From the NCBI GenBank assembly GCA_000507305.1, contig DF240125.1, positions 62,001 to 126,000 on the forward strand: a stretch of DNA of 64,000 nucleotides. Direction: 5' to 3'. How positions within the stretch are numbered: position 1 is the stretch's first letter; each line of letters opens with the position of its first letter. The notes below the pieces were generated by a model. The model was not told the origin of the DNA and did not search any database. It saw nothing but the letters and a program-made list of their open reading frames with translations. Source of the DNA: Breviolum minutum Mf 1.05b.01 (Eukaryota > Sar > Dinophyceae > Suessiales > Symbiodiniaceae). Shown in pieces: positions 23,229 through 36,600 of the stretch. Made by a program: the position numbers and the translations under genes.

Positions 23229-23490
23229 CTTGACTTTGATTTTCAGTACGAATTCTGGTTGAGAAATTGCCATGTCTGGTTAAAAATGGCCATCTAGTCC
23301 TCCAGTGGTGGATTTCAAGGGGGATAAACTCTGAAAACATGGCCTATCTCGATCCTTTGTGTCTGAAATATTCAGCTAGAGGTGTCAGAAAAGTGGCCAC
23401 AGGGATAACTGGCTTGTGTTGCAGCCACGGCAATCGAGAACGTGATCTCTGGTTCGCGGATGTCGCGAGACAGCTTATTTTTACCCCAGG
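23229..23490 (+). pseudogene. Degenerate nuclear LSU (28S) rRNA fragment, domain V
   Basis: Several blocks match eukaryotic 28S rRNA in correct order: TTGATTTTCAGTACGAAT, GGCCTATC-CGATCCTTT, AGCTAGAGGTGTCAGAAAAG, CCACAGGGATAACTGGCTTG (peptidyl-transferase region), then GAACGTGA and GTCGCGAGACAG followed by TTTTTACCC. Between GCAGCCA and GAGAACGTGA about 80-90 nt normally present are missing. Substitutions occur at positions expected to be invariant (GTGGCC in place of GTTACC), and an unrelated insert of about 85 nt follows CAGTACGAAT. It is therefore a broken copy, not a working rRNA. Family knowledge: rDNA pseudogenes are reported in dinoflagellates. Confidence 0.85.
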
Positions 23491-26400
23491 TTGTAAATGG
23501 TTGTAAATGATGCAATGACTTTGAATAGGAAGAAATCACGCAATGGTTGCCTTAAATATAGGATTTAATTGAATCATATCAAAATAATTTGTGTTTTTTT
23601 TCGAGTTTTGGGACGCACGAGATGAAGGCTGTTACAGCATTGCTACATCAAAAATCCTTGTCCCATCTCATTTCAAGTTGTTTCTTTGATTTAACAACTT
23701 ATTTAGTAGATGCGGTGGGGGGGGGGGCAGGGCGGCCCCAAAAATTCACTCACTGAAGGAAGTGGGCCTTCGAACTTGGTGGAAAATGTTCGTGGTGGCC
23801 TTGGAGATCATGTTACCTCATTGGTTCTCGGGAATTGGCGGGTGTTGAAAGCGCCGAGGCCGAGCGAGCCAACAGGCAGAGGTTCGATGGGACAGAAGTG
23901 ACATTCAATCGAGGAAACCATTCAGAAACATTTTACACCAGAGCCTTGCTTCAGGTGGATGAAATACCTGCCTCCGCTTTGTTCATCATTTGGTGCGTGT
24001 CGTTACTATGTTATGGACATTAGCCTCATTAGCGTAGTTCATCTATGATTTCTGATGGTTTGATGGTGGTTTTAGTCTCACATCGGCATGTATCACACGA
24101 CTGATCTTGTGGCATGTTTGGTAAGACGCTTTCTCTGTGTTTTGTATGTTTGTATTGTTTTGTAGCAGAATTGTCAAACGGAGAAGAGTTCACTCCTTCG
24201 TTCAACGTACTTCATCTCAGCAGAAGGCAAGCAAAGGATTTCCTTCTCGTATGTTTCCTCCGTACCACCATCTTTTAACGCGGGGAATCCCTGAATCCTT
24301 TGAGGACCTCAGTTTTGTTGAGAAATCTTAGTGGCTTCTAGATATCCAGTATGTAAATCTACAAAAAAAATAAAACTGGTAGAATTGATCAAAGCACCGA
24401 AGCCATGAAACCATAAGCAATGATGAATCTCCAAGAAAGTGTTGGACCGTGCAGCTTGAAACCGGAAGGCATCTTCCAACGTAGGAGTGCCTCGGACTGC
24501 GGCACTCCTTGCATTAAATTAGGGTGATTGACCAATGGTGATGCACAAGTTTTGGATGGGTTTATGATATGCACGGAATTTTACAGTCGTTTCTTGAGTT
24601 TTGTTGCAGAGTGGACAAGTTCATTAATGGATACTGTATGATTTGGTAAAAGTGATTAGAACTAATGATCAGATTGTGTTGAAAGTTGAAACTATCACAT
24701 CAAGTCGGGTCGGTTTGCCCCACCCTAGGTGTTTTACATGTTTTACGCATGACACGGACCTTGCCGCATGTGACCTGTGCAATTCAGGAGGTTGGTGAGA
24801 TGTATAGTTTCACTTGACCGGATCATGAATGTGCAACGTTTTAGGATTTGCATGCTTCAAGTAGACCATCGGGACTAGCAGTCGAAGTACATCAGAAAAT
24901 ACCAATCCTCAAATAACGGAGGTTATTGACAAAACTAATACAACAGGAACTAAAGGTAAAGGCCTTCCCAAAACAGTAGTTTCAAAATCCCCTGGAGCCA
25001 ATGATTCACCCCCCCCCCCCACAAGTTGGCGCATGGCCAGGCGGGGTACAGCACAAGCTCTGCCCAAAAACTTTCTCCAGGTATCTATTGGGGACAGGAA
25101 AACAGACATGAAAACACAATGCTTTTACGAAAAACACAGCGGTTTCCCATGTTTTTCAGTAGAGAATTCAAATTCCTGATGATTGGCATGCAGGGATTCT
25201 CCAGATGTTTCTATGACAATATCAGTGACAATATCTATTGTTGAAAATCTCATGGCAACATGTTTGAATCATGTGATGCATTATTATTATTATTATCATT
25301 ATTTGGGATTATCCAATCTCATACATACATTATTTATCGTTCATTTTTTTCAAGTTTCGACTAAAAAACACCCGTTGGTCACAACGCTGAAAAATCCTTG
25401 CACCCGACAGGTGCTTCCGTGCATGCTGCAGAGGATTCTGAGGATGATTTGACTGGATGGGATCGATGAGGATAAACTGAGGAGCTGCAGCGGTTTCCCC
25501 AATGATTCAGTAAAAAAACATGCTCAAGATATTTCTAGCTGATTGATATTTTTTTCTCAGACATGTACTAGTATAACTATAGTATATTTCAAGCCAATTG
25601 GAGACAACTTGTAAATAATCATTTGTTCACCTCTTGGCGATTGGACATGGATTGTTGCAGAAAGATGCAGCCAGTGCATGCAAATGCATGCAAATGCGAT
25701 ATGTGGACAGTGAAAAAGTGCTCCGAAAAATTTGGAGTTTTGGTATGTTAAAGGACTGTCACTGTTTGCTTCGCAGGGCTTGAACTTGCACAAAAATGCA
25801 GGAAAATTAAGCAACACATTTGATCACAAGAACAGAATCCAATATCCAGCTCTAAGTTCCTTTTGCCACGTTTCGGCTCGTTTGGAAACGTGTTTGACCG
25901 GCCACTTCAAAGGCAGTTGTAGAGATGTCATGCTGCCGCGCTGATCGGATTAAGCCGACCAGCGTCAGGATGGGCCGGTTTGGGTTTAAATGGATGTGTG
26001 ATTGGTCCCGTAATGATGCATCTTTCTGGGCACATTTTACGAACTATGCTTCTTAGCCCAGAGGTTTGAAAGGGAGATTGATGAGATTGCTCTTCTGTTG
26101 GGGTTCATTGAGGTGACCAAAGGGATTAATACAGGTGCCATTAGGTCTATATATATCAAGGGTCATACCGCTCAGGGCGATAGTTTGAAATATCAGATGG
26201 CACGTGCTACCCAAGACCGGCTCGTAATGTAAGATCATGGAAAATGTGTTGCATACCTTGTTATGAGAGTAAACAGTAGCCTTGTTAACAGAGTGGATTC
26301 TTAATTGATGCAAGTTTCTTCCGAGTTGCGAGCTTGAACTACAACTAATTTATATATATATATATATATGTATTCTGCACTAAAAGTGAAAATCCTCATC

Positions 26401-27951
26401 CTGTGACATGTCGTTTTGGCACCCGTCGATTTGCACCCGCTGCGAGGAGCAGACATGAAGTTGTTTTTTGCCGTTGCCGCACAGGCGCCGAATTCCCGTT
26501 TGGGAAGTTATTCTCTTGTGATCCTGGGCATAGGCATAGACATCAATATTTTCCATTGCTTTTCATCAGTAGTAGGATTTGAGTATGTGTTATACAAGTT
26601 GTATATTCATTATGCACATTAGAGATGACAAGGAGATCAAAGTTGAAAGTTTGGTATAGTATATTCTACATATTTGAGCATCACGGTTTAGAGTTTAGAG
26701 TACACCTCCTCTTCTATCATTACAGACTTACAAATTGCGACAACTCGGACTCTAGACTGTAGACATTAAGAAATAAGAGTGCAAAAGAGTGCATACTCTT
26801 GCTACACATATGAAACACCTGGATCTTGGACATGAAAGGATGTCCACACAATCTTTGCATCACTCCAGAGAAACAGTTTCGACTCAAAACAATTTGCTGA
26901 AAACCCCAACTCTTTTCGGACATGTTTCAGGTTTCAATCTCTTTTTGTGGTGCTTCTTGATGGGCACAATTTGGGGGTTCAAAAGGTGGCACAACATTTT
27001 CCAATCAACAACTAATGCTGAAACAAATGATCCACTATTCTTCCAACAAACATATTTTAGTGAACATGTCCCTCCAAGACCATACTGTTGAGGAAGAAAC
27101 CCAAGATCCAATTTTTCATGGGGGTTTCATAGATAACAGGTGGTTTTTTTCCGGATTTCCTCCATGAACAGTACCATTTTCCCCGCAATTTTGCACATCT
27201 CATCCAGCCATTGCCTGCAGAGCGCGTGAGGCACTGCTTTTCCTGCTCTTGGCAGGTCTTTCTGGCAGTGTGGACACTGATGTCCTGCGACAGAGGCGTT
27301 GGCGTTGAATGTCCCACATCAATTTGAATGCAAAGAAGTCGTAAAGCAAATGCTACAAAGCATTTGCAGTAGAGAATCTCCAGAAAGGATGACAGAAACG
27401 CCTAATTTCATGTCAATGTCAACGCCTGTTTCACGACATGTTGCCCGAAGCGAGGTTTCGAGCCCGGAAGAGCATCATCTTCGGTGCATTTGCTCAGAGA
27501 TTTAAAGCTGTGATCGTAGGGAGTTATGAACTATAATCTATATCTCAAGTTATATATATATATATACGTACATATCATTATAGAAAAATCATCAATTATT
27601 CCCCCAAGTGATTCAAGAAATTTGTGGCCCAAGTGATATCCCAGAAATTGTTCATCGTATACATAGTCATTTTATGATATGATTGTGTCATTATCTATAC
27701 AAATCCTCCTAGACTTTATATAATTCATAGTTATTAACATAAAATTAAACCATGACAGCTTGAGAATCTTCCCCACCAAAAAAAAACACGTCCTCGTCTT
27801 AAGGAGTGGCCTGTCAGTTTCTGATCCTGCCCTTCTTGGGCTTTTCAGCTGCTAAGGTCTGACGGTTTTTGTGTTTTTTTTTTTTTGAAAAGTTGAAGTC
27901 GCTGGAGGTTTTTTGAACCGAAGAAAAAAATTCTTCAGAAAAAATGAGGAA

Positions 27952-28056
27952 ACTAGGAGGTGAGTTGCCTCAAATATTTTATATTTCCATCCCTTTTTGG
28001 GGAAGATTCCCAATGTGACGATCATATTTTTCAGGTGGGTTGAAACCACCAAACAG
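27952..28056. repeat. Inverted-repeat element, family A
   Basis: Begins GGAGGTGAGTTGCCTCAAAT, contains GGGGAAGATT and GACGATCATATTTTTCA, and ends GGTGGGTTGAAACCACC. The same layout, with the GGTGGT...CAAC end and the GTTGAAACCACC end inverse to each other, recurs at six or more other places in the window. Confidence 0.8.
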
Positions 28057-28343
28057 GAAATAGGTGTAGTTAGTGTTTTGTTTTTATTTTTTCTTCTTGT
28101 TTGCTTCAATATTTCTTTTGATTGATGGGTGATGTTTGTTTTTTTCCCGTTGAAATGCAGTTGTTGTTTTTTTTAACCAACCTCGATACTGAAGTTTTGC
28201 GAATAAGTCCTGTTAAAGATCAATGGCAGCAACATACCTCGTGAATCAACCATCCCAGAGGTCCAGCGTGCCATTGGCAGCCAGCATCTTTTTGACTCGA
28301 CATCAGCATGGTTCAACTCTAAATCAATCAAACTGGACATTGT

Positions 28344-28449
28344 GCCCTCCCTGAAATTTAACGTGGCCCCTGAAAATAGGCAATCCCAAAAGGAAACTCA
28401 TCTTCCAACCATCATTTTTCAGAGGCTATGTTAAATTTCGGGGGTGTAA
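28344..28449. repeat. Inverted-repeat element, family C, second copy
   Basis: CCCTGAAATTTAACGTGGCC with CCCTGAAAATAGG on the left is inverse to TTTTTCAGAGGCTATGTTAA with ATTTCGGGGG on the right. The interior shares TCCCAAAAGGAAA with the inverse of the copy at 9381-9484. Confidence 0.85.
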
Positions 28450-29938
28450 ATGTTACTCTTTCGGAATAAAGCTCATCCCAAGAGGTCCCAAGTGTATTGT
28501 CACATGTACTCATCTGTTCCTTGTCCTTAAAACTTTCAAAAAACCTTCACCGTTCATTTTTTCCAAAACTTTTGAAACTCCCCTGAAACTCTGAGTTAAC
28601 GAACACATTTTCGCCCGGGCCCATGGACGGTTGGAAGGCCTTTGATTTGGATCCTGTCTATGGGATCATGCTTATTACTGCCCGACAGCTCAGTCGAAGT
28701 GGTGGTACTACCGTGGTTACCGAATCTGTGTTCCAAAAAGACGGCCCCTTTAAAGAAAATGGTTGAGTCATAATGTGGTCAAATCACACCCTTATTGATG
28801 GGAAGTGATATTCATATAGTCTGAGAATTTCCATCGATAGTGAGATGGGAGGATGACCATCAGGATTCCAGATGCCATCATGTTCCTCAAGAAACCGGCA
28901 TGTTTCCCATTTGCAGGTTACATCATCACCAGGGGGTGCTTTCAGCAATTGGCCAGAGCCCAAAGGAAGGGGTTCGGCATTTGTTGGTGTTGTTTGTTCG
29001 GTTTCGGGTATTATTAAATCTAAACCCAGCACGCTACAAGGATGAAGCTTTTGAAAATCCGGGTAATCAAATCATTTTGATTCTTCTGATGGTATGAAAC
29101 CCAGGGTTTTGGGATGTCCCGGAAAATTGACTCATCATTGAGGCTATAGAGGCAAAAAACGTACGTACACAAAACGAATGTGACCAAACTTGGGGATAGG
29201 GCCTTTGCAATCAAAATCCTTCAACAAAACCCGTTTTTCCGGGTTTTTCCGATATTCATGGACCATACCGTACCTCCATGAGTGCACATGTTGCGGGGAT
29301 TTTCAGACAAAAAAAATGGTGTGACAGGTTATCTAAATCTCTCAAATCTGAAAAATTGAAAACTCCACCTTAGATCTGTTTGCACATAGCTCATGAATTT
29401 ATGATGAAGGGTTCTTGGGCACCAAAAAACATGTCCATCAAAACCTGCGGTGGCCAAAATGGGTAAAACAGCGGCAGGTGGTGTTCTACGTGCAACGCTG
29501 ACTTGGCCTTGAGCATAGCAATGACGACCTGTTCCACCATCTTGTTCCTTGGATCTGAGATTCTTCTGAAAAAACATAGCTTTGGCTCCCGGGTAGTGAA
29601 TGTGGTCGCCAAGGTGTGGTGTAATTGACGCATCGGAAAATATGGTGTAGTTGAGTGTAGCTGGTTGCATGTACGGCCATTTTGGTGGTTGCAACCGTTG
29701 AAGTTGTATATGAAATATATATATATATACATATTACAAGTGAACATATTATGTTAGAATTTCTTAGTTTCACCCGGATCCTTGGGAGATGAGCGAATTT
29801 CACTGATCTACAGAGTTATGTCAATGTACATCATGGTCATGGTGTGTGTGTACACATATGCATGCATCTTTGCATAGATGTTTATATAACACGTACTTCG
29901 TACGTATTTGATCGTATTTCGATATATCACTTTAAGTA

Positions 29939-30046
29939 GGTGGTGGTTTCGAATGTTTTTTTATTTTCACCAGTTTTCACCCCTACCTGAGGAAATGATC
30001 CAATTTGACTAATGTTTTGCAAACGGGTTGAAACCACCAACTAGTT
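29939..30046. repeat. Inverted-repeat element, family A
   Basis: GGTGGTGGTTTCGAATG on the left and GGGTTGAAACCACCAACTAG on the right form the inverse ends. The inside has CACCCCTACCTGAGGAAATG and ATCCAATTTGACTAAT. It closely matches the copy at 44852, which shares the CACCTGAGGAGATGATCCAA subfamily signature. Confidence 0.85.
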
Positions 30047-32046
30047 AAGGATGATATCACCGAAATTCAGAAGTTTCAAAAGCGCGGTGCTTTTTGGTTT
30101 CACTTTGAAATGTCAAGGACTCAAGGACTAAAAGGGCCCCCTTTACCCACACTTTCCCGGGTCCATGGTTGCTTTCGGGGTCGAGCCGTTGATGGGTCAG
30201 GTCTTGTGGCTTGACGCCTCTCAACATGCTCTTCTATAGTTATTGTGCCTTGGGCTGGTGAGGATCAAGAGATTGGGTTCCATCTTCATAGTTGGCTAGG
30301 ACCGTTTGGTTTACAAACGTACGGAACCAACATACCCAGGAATGGGAAATCCTGTTTTTAAGCCCGATGGTATGTATAGATTATAACCTCAATGAATCGT
30401 CAGGATCCCCATACAAAGTCTGGATATAGCCAGGGTACCGCTATCGGTACCGATGATTAATTAGATCCGTGAACGCCTGGTCTTGATGGTTCATAGCCCG
30501 CACCTGCGAAGCACCGCAGTGTCAGTTTCTTGGTATTTCAGTCAATCTATAAGTTCACAAATCAAGTCCCAGCCCCACTGGCCAAAGCTAGAAGTGCATG
30601 CCAAAGCATCGCAAATAGTGATTATAAGGCCATGACAGACAATTTTGGAAAAAAACACGCTATTGTTTAAGTGTCCAACATGGTGGTCTATTGGGCCCGG
30701 AAATGACTACAACAATCTGGTCAAGAGTTATTCATTCCAGTGCTAGTTTCAAGTCATACTCCTTTTGGAGGTCCGGTTTGGTGTATGGGTGAGATCCATC
30801 AATAAAGCCATCAAACAACCATAGAGATGCAAGAAAGGACATCAAAGATCAAGAATCAACCATCAAAATGCCACTAAGTACATTGTGGGATAAACTACCC
30901 ACAGTAATATCCTCTAAACACTTAGTGAAGGATTTTGTACAGTACCAAAAGGGGTACTTTAATCGCCAAAGTCGATCAGAGGGATCCCATGAAGAGTGAA
31001 TTCAGGCGCTTATGGTGAACATTTGTCAATTGACTTCCTTCAATTGGTACAACCAGTGACGTGGTGAACAACAAAAAACACGATGTTGCTGGGTGAAGGG
31101 TGGAGTGTACCCCTTACTTGTACCCTATAAAATAGAAAACCTGGGTCCTTATTGGGTAAAGGGGTTGGTGGAGTTGCTTTTGTTCAGGTATTTATTGATA
31201 ATCAGTTTCTGGTTTGGGTGTTCCAGATTTGGTGATCTGGCAAGCATTTTTGGATGTATGCATTGTTATAGTGAGATTATAGTGAGGTGAATGCCACCCG
31301 AACAACTAAACCTGGAGGAAATCCCGCAGTTTTTGAAATATTTTCCAGGTCGAATTAATTCGAAAGACTTGCTCCCAATGGGTGTAAGGAAAAGCCCGCC
31401 AGATTGGTCATATTCAAGGTTGCAGATTTGTCCCCTATACATCTTCGGGAAAGATTCAGCCACAGATGAGTCTGCAAATTGGGTTTCCAGGGTTTTGCTT
31501 TGCTGGCAGGGATCTCCAAGTCAACTAAGATTTGTGTGTAGATTATACAAAAATATGTTTTCAATGGTTTATATATGTGTGATATACATGATATACATGA
31601 TATAGATTGTATGATGTATACATTTTATGTATACTGTATACAGTAGATTTACCCTGGTCGATACTATCATTTAACATGAATACATATGTATATATATACA
31701 TATCCATATCATCCTACCTCAATACATAGAGAGGATTATAAGTATATAACATTAACATCAATATTATATATTACTTATATAAGTATCTATCCGTACTTAT
31801 CATGATATCACTACCACGCGTTCACATTTTCCATGATATGTATCGGACCCTCGACCTCCGTTTAGGTCATCCTTGGTGCGGTGGCCATTCTTGTGGGTCT
31901 ATTGTTCAGCTATTGCTTCCCGAAACTCCGATGGATTTGGAATCTTGTTCCTTGGCAACGCGCCAAAACCCCAAAAACCCAAAAGCTGGGAGAGAAAAAA
32001 AGGGATGAGATTTTTAGATTGACGGATAAACACAGTTGATGACTGA

Positions 32047-32094
32047 TGCTGATGATGATTTTGATGGTGATGATGATTTTGATGATTTTGATGG

Positions 32095-32146
<52 letters not shown>
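32047..32146. repeat. (GAT)n microsatellite
   Basis: About 100 bp of GAT/TGA trinucleotide, slightly interrupted by TTTTGATGG. It gives spurious poly-His and poly-Ile frames on the minus strand. Confidence 0.97.
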
Positions 32147-32147
<1 letters not shown>

Positions 32148-33412
32148 CAGTTGTTTGGAAGTGTCATTAAACATTTCGTCAGTTTCTGAACCGAAGATCA
32201 AAAAACCTCGTCAGAAACTAATCATTTCTACAAGACTACAAGACCTGCAACCTGGTGACGGTGAAGGGTAAGCCTCCTGCATAGAGCATCGGGTTGGCGA
32301 AAATAGTTCAGTCATACTAGCCAGGTAGGTTTGCTTGGTTTCATAGATTCAGCCTCACAGTTTATACTAGTTTCACTGTCCCTTTCTTGCGCTGTGTGGC
32401 CTCGTGTTTTGTGTCTAAAATCTGATTGTGATTGTTGTTTTCTAAACGTTCTTTGAGTGTAAGAATTCCAATTTGAGGAGCACATAGTTTAACCATGACC
32501 CAGTTTTGTTGATGAGCGAAATAATTAACACCAACGAAAACACGGAAAAAAGCTGCGAACACCTGCGAGATTGGAAATATATGTGGAGCGCTCCTCATTG
32601 TTTTGAACGTGTTCTTCTCTTCAAAAAAGGACCCTATTTGGGTAGCTTGCTCGCATTCGGATTTCCGGGGCTGGTTTGGGTTTTTGGTACCTGGGAAGTT
32701 TGGTAGATGTGAAGTCAAAAACAACCTCCTCCAAAGGGAAGTCTTTGTGGCTCGTTGAACTTGCCAATAACAAGGAAATCAAAAAAATAAGATCAAGTTA
32801 TCAAGTTTAGAAAATCACCATGATGATCAATGATGTATACATTTGTGTGTGTGTTGATTGCTATTGTTGGATGGTTGTTTACCGTTCACAAGTTTGTTTA
32901 CAATTTCCATCCTTTTTTGATGATGGAACAGGGATAAATTCTGGACCACCTACAAAGACTTCCATGTTGAAATTCGGCGAAGCTTATGGTGAATCTGTAT
33001 GTTTTTGGTCTAATTTGTTTGAGATGTTTTTGTTAGCAAATCCCAACTGGTCAACGAAATGAGACTTCAGTTTGAATCGGCCGTTTTAACCGATTCTTCC
33101 AATGTCATAATGGAAAAAAGATGGTTGAATCCTCAGCTTTTAGAGGATTCTGTCATGGTCGCTCCCGCTGAGGATAAAGAAGCAACATTTTATGCGAGCG
33201 TGGCACTCCCCTGCACTTGCAGTGTGGTTGTTGCTTTCCTCCTGGCAAAGGTACCTGGAACAAGAAAAAACACATTAAACTGTTGCGCTGAATCAGGATT
33301 TGGCACGGCATGTCAGACAAAAAAGCACCAAACATATGTGAGATCTCAGTGTTTTTTCCTCTGATTTTGGTAATTACCAAAAGATTTCCAAATTTCAGAA
33401 AACACCAAAGAA

Positions 33413-33521
33413 CTCAGCTGCACATAGACAGGATTATAGGGTTGCCCAACCAATTCTCATAAGGGTAAAAAGGTTGTAACCCTATAACCCTGTCATACCC
33501 TAGACCTATGTGCAGCTAAGA
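33413..33521. repeat. Long imperfect inverted repeat
   Basis: CTCAGCTGCACATAG (33413-33427) pairs with CTATGTGCAGCTAAG (near 33507-33521) with one mismatch. ACAGGATTATAGGGTT pairs with AACCCTATAACCCTGT with one mismatch. This 109-bp structure has no second copy in the window. It resembles the size of the other elements and may be a fifth family. Confidence 0.8.
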
Positions 33522-33661
33522 AAACGGAACATCATCTGAGATGAAACCACTTGAGTTTCCCTTGTTCACCTTGCCTCAGGTGAGTAATCGAGTGCCAGCA
33601 CCAGAGGTGAGGATGTGTGTTTTTTTTTTAAAGCTAGACTCCCAAAGCCTGTAGGAATTCC

Positions 33662-33768
33662 CTAGGTGGTGGCAACTCAAAGATTTTTAAATGTTCACCC
33701 CGAAAATTGGGGAAGATTTCCATTTTGACGATCATATTTTTCAATTGGGTTGAAACCACCAACCAGTT
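33662..33768. repeat. Inverted-repeat element, family A
   Basis: Reads CTAGGTGGTGGCAACTCAAA, then CACCCCGAAAATTGGGGAAG, GACGATCATATTTTTCAA, and GGGTTGAAACCACCAACCAG. This is one of the most complete family A copies and can serve as its reference. Confidence 0.88.
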
Positions 33769-34122
33769 CCATATGCTTGCTAAAATGGATGCATTTTTGA
33801 AAACGAGAGGATTCAAGAAACTTCGGCAGAGAAAACTTTTTTCTTTGGAAATGTTTCAATAGGATTGAAGCTACTGCTATCTGCCCAAATGATAGATTTG
33901 TATCCATGTCATTTGATTTTTGAGAAGCAGTCACTCCTTCTCTAAATTGATCGCTGACGAGGTCCCCGAAACAACTGCATACTATGGGTTGCTGGGTATT
34001 AATTTTGGTTAATCTTCATAGATTTCCACTATTTGTGTGTCATAGGTTGACACGTAAGGGTCATTGTTGTGCCTTGAGGTCATGGCCTGGTGAAATCCCA
34101 AACTCCCATTATTTCCATATGA

Positions 34123-34197
34123 TGGGGATGGTCATCAACCCAATAGTAGGGGCCCCATTATTTGGATTCCCTATTTAAGGTGAGATGACCATCCCCA
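34123..34197. repeat. 14-bp perfect inverted repeat
   Basis: TGGGGATGGTCATC (34123-34136) and GATGACCATCCCCA (34184-34197) are exact inverses with 47 nt between, which include AGGGGCCCC. No second copy was noted. Confidence 0.75.
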
Positions 34198-36230
34198 AAT
34201 TTAAGGAGTTGATCAACCCTGGCACAGATTACTTTAGTGTAATAGTCAACCGTATCTTATCTCTTCTGACCTTCCTTCTTCAAGTACTTCCCCGCAATGT
34301 GTTCCTTCGGAACATCTGCGATGCAGCCTTCAACCTGTCCTTGGGGATGTATCTTGAAAAAACTCCAGCCTTTGAAACAACAACGAAGGTTTCCTGGGGT
34401 TTTTTCGGTCCCTCTAAAACAGGCAGTGGCCATTGCTGTGGAGGTGTGTTTCCAGTGTCCTGGACTTGATTTTCAAGCTGTGCACCTCCATATATAGATA
34501 CATTGTTCGATTCGTAATACAAGTAAATGAAGTTTAGACCTGGAATCTGAAAAAGTGAGATTTTTAAGTAACCCCGAAACAGCAAACTTGGGATGGTCCT
34601 GAATTCCAATTTTTCACAGCTTCCATAATCCACGTTGAACTTTACTGGTATAAAAAGTATCAACATGTTGCTTAAAGTAATTTCTAGACATGTACGTTTT
34701 CTCCACAAACAAGACCTTATTTTTGAAGCTACCGATCAGTCGAGTCTCAGTCACTTTTTTCAGTCGAGTCTGTGAAGGTTTTTTCTTTGAGACTCTGTTG
34801 GGTAACATGAGAAGACAAAGGGTAGTGAACTGACAGATGATAGTGTTGACAGACAAAACCATACAGCATTCATATACACCAATTGTGATGCTTAAAACAC
34901 TGTAGTTTATAGAGAACATTCACCTTATCAACTAGGGGGCTGATATTGTATCCATCAACGGTATTAGGAGCAGGCCTCGATTACTTTGAGCCGTGATTTT
35001 CAAGTTTTCCTTTGACTCTTGACTCAGCGACATTTTGATTGAAGGCTACTCTTCCTGCAGCTACCGCTGCGCACCCTTAGAATGTACGAAAGAGAAACCG
35101 TCCTATGTCCCTGTTTGTCTTCAATGCCTCTTTCGTCCTGGTTTATCTTCGATTCACCATCCAGAAAAAAAACGTGCCGAGGCGTTTCCGAACATAAAGG
35201 ATCCAAGAAACATCGCCTTTGTTGTCTTTCTTAGATTGTTTGACTACTGTTGATTGATTGTGGATACCAAATTTCAATTCATTCAGGCATTGGAAGTACC
35301 AACCAAATATTGACTGGACCTCGCTGAGCCATGCTGCGCACGTAAGGAACACCGGACTTGCAATGGCAATAGCAATCTCATCTTTCCCTGAGACACTCGG
35401 AAACAAGAAAGGATGGCGTTTGAGGAATAACGGACAATACCATGCCGCTTTGTTTCAAAACCATGGAATTTCAAGTGGTCATATCAAATTATAAGGAATT
35501 ACTCACATCACAAATTTTTTGAAGCATCCACAAGATCTCCATAATCGGAGTGTTTCACTCGAAAATCTGAGCGTTTGAAAGTTCAAAATCTGAGCTTTTC
35601 TGGTAATTGACAAACCTCACCATCCGAGGCAGGAAGCCTCAAGGGCAGCAGGGGTGCCATTGTTCTATGCTGTGTTCCAAGTGTCTGATGCTCAGAATTT
35701 TCGTGATGTCTTCTGTAACAAAACAGGAGATGGAAAGAGAGCAGATTAGGGTACCCCGGGCATCATTTTGGTGTGATTTTTTTGTTCACAGAAGGAAGCT
35801 TTTAATAATTGTTGGAGTTTGCATTGTCAAATTCTCTTTAAAATGAGGATTCTCAAAATTTCATGACCCAAAGAAGCCTGGCGATGTCTCACTGTGCATT
35901 TTTCGATTTTCGATTGCAGGTTGGTCTTGCCAATCTTCTTGCTTGTTGCGTGGAGACTGGATATGACTTACGTGTCTTGATTGTCTTTAGCTGCCATTGA
36001 CTCACAATGAGGGTGTTGACTCCGGTCAGAACCTTCAGAAAGAAGTGGGTTCTTAGTGTCAAATTCATAGAGAGCTGAATGTAGTGGTAGTTGCGGTGGT
36101 GCTAGTAGTGCAGTACATCCGAGCTTCACGAATGTCAATCCAGCAAGCCCTTTGGGTCTTTGCTTTCAGCTCCCATCACAAGGAGCATCATATTAGCAAA
36201 GATTGCAATCCATTGAACATTACATATACA

Positions 36231-36254
36231 TAATATATATATATATATATATAC
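36231..36254. repeat. (TA)n tract
   Basis: Short AT dinucleotide run; similar runs lie at 17292-17332, 21041-21071, 39663-39693 and 62629-62676. They are spread through introns and intergenic DNA and carry no recognisable signal. Confidence 0.9.
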
Positions 36255-36600
36255 ATACAGCGTCATACGTTTGTTCAAGACTATTCCATGAGGTTTCACA
36301 TTGTCGAACCTTCAACCAGGGGTTTGAAATGCTGTGAGGCTTCCAAAAACGAGCCTATTTGGAGGGTCATCTTCTTGAATCATCAACCTGCTGTTGATCC
36401 TACCAAGGTAGGGTTGCGCTTACGCATGAAGTCTGGGACGATTTCAGTTCCGAAAACATGTTGGACACAAATCATGGTACCTTTCCAATTATGAACACAT
36501 ATTATATTCAATTATTCAACGTTTCATACCCTGAATCATCTATGAATCTATGAGATTCTAATGTTACCAGCCACCATGTGGACCTTCCCAAAAAAAACAG

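Larger units (their letters stand above)
23491..36600. other. Long repeat-rich region without a confident gene
   Basis: Candidate coding pieces, all unproven: 23835-24023 (ESAEAERANRQRFDG, frame open), 33059-33260 (APAEDKEATFYASVALP), 34185-34440 (RNICDAAFNLSLGMYLEK), 35920-35979 (an AG-flanked exon-like VGLANLLACCVETGY) and 36337-36409 (ASKNEPIWRVIFLNHQPAV ending at a GT donor). The stretch 30050-31060 is somewhat GC-richer and has almost no open frames; I could not identify it. Inverted-repeat elements are listed separately. Some candidates may be exons of the gene ending at 37294. Confidence 0.4.

Noticed and set aside
29675..29690. GCCATTTTGG, part of the spliced-leader consensus
   Set aside because: Only ten bases match and the following bases diverge; likely chance.
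31899..32201. Poly-His / poly-Ile open frames on the minus strand
   Set aside because: Products of the (GAT)n microsatellite.
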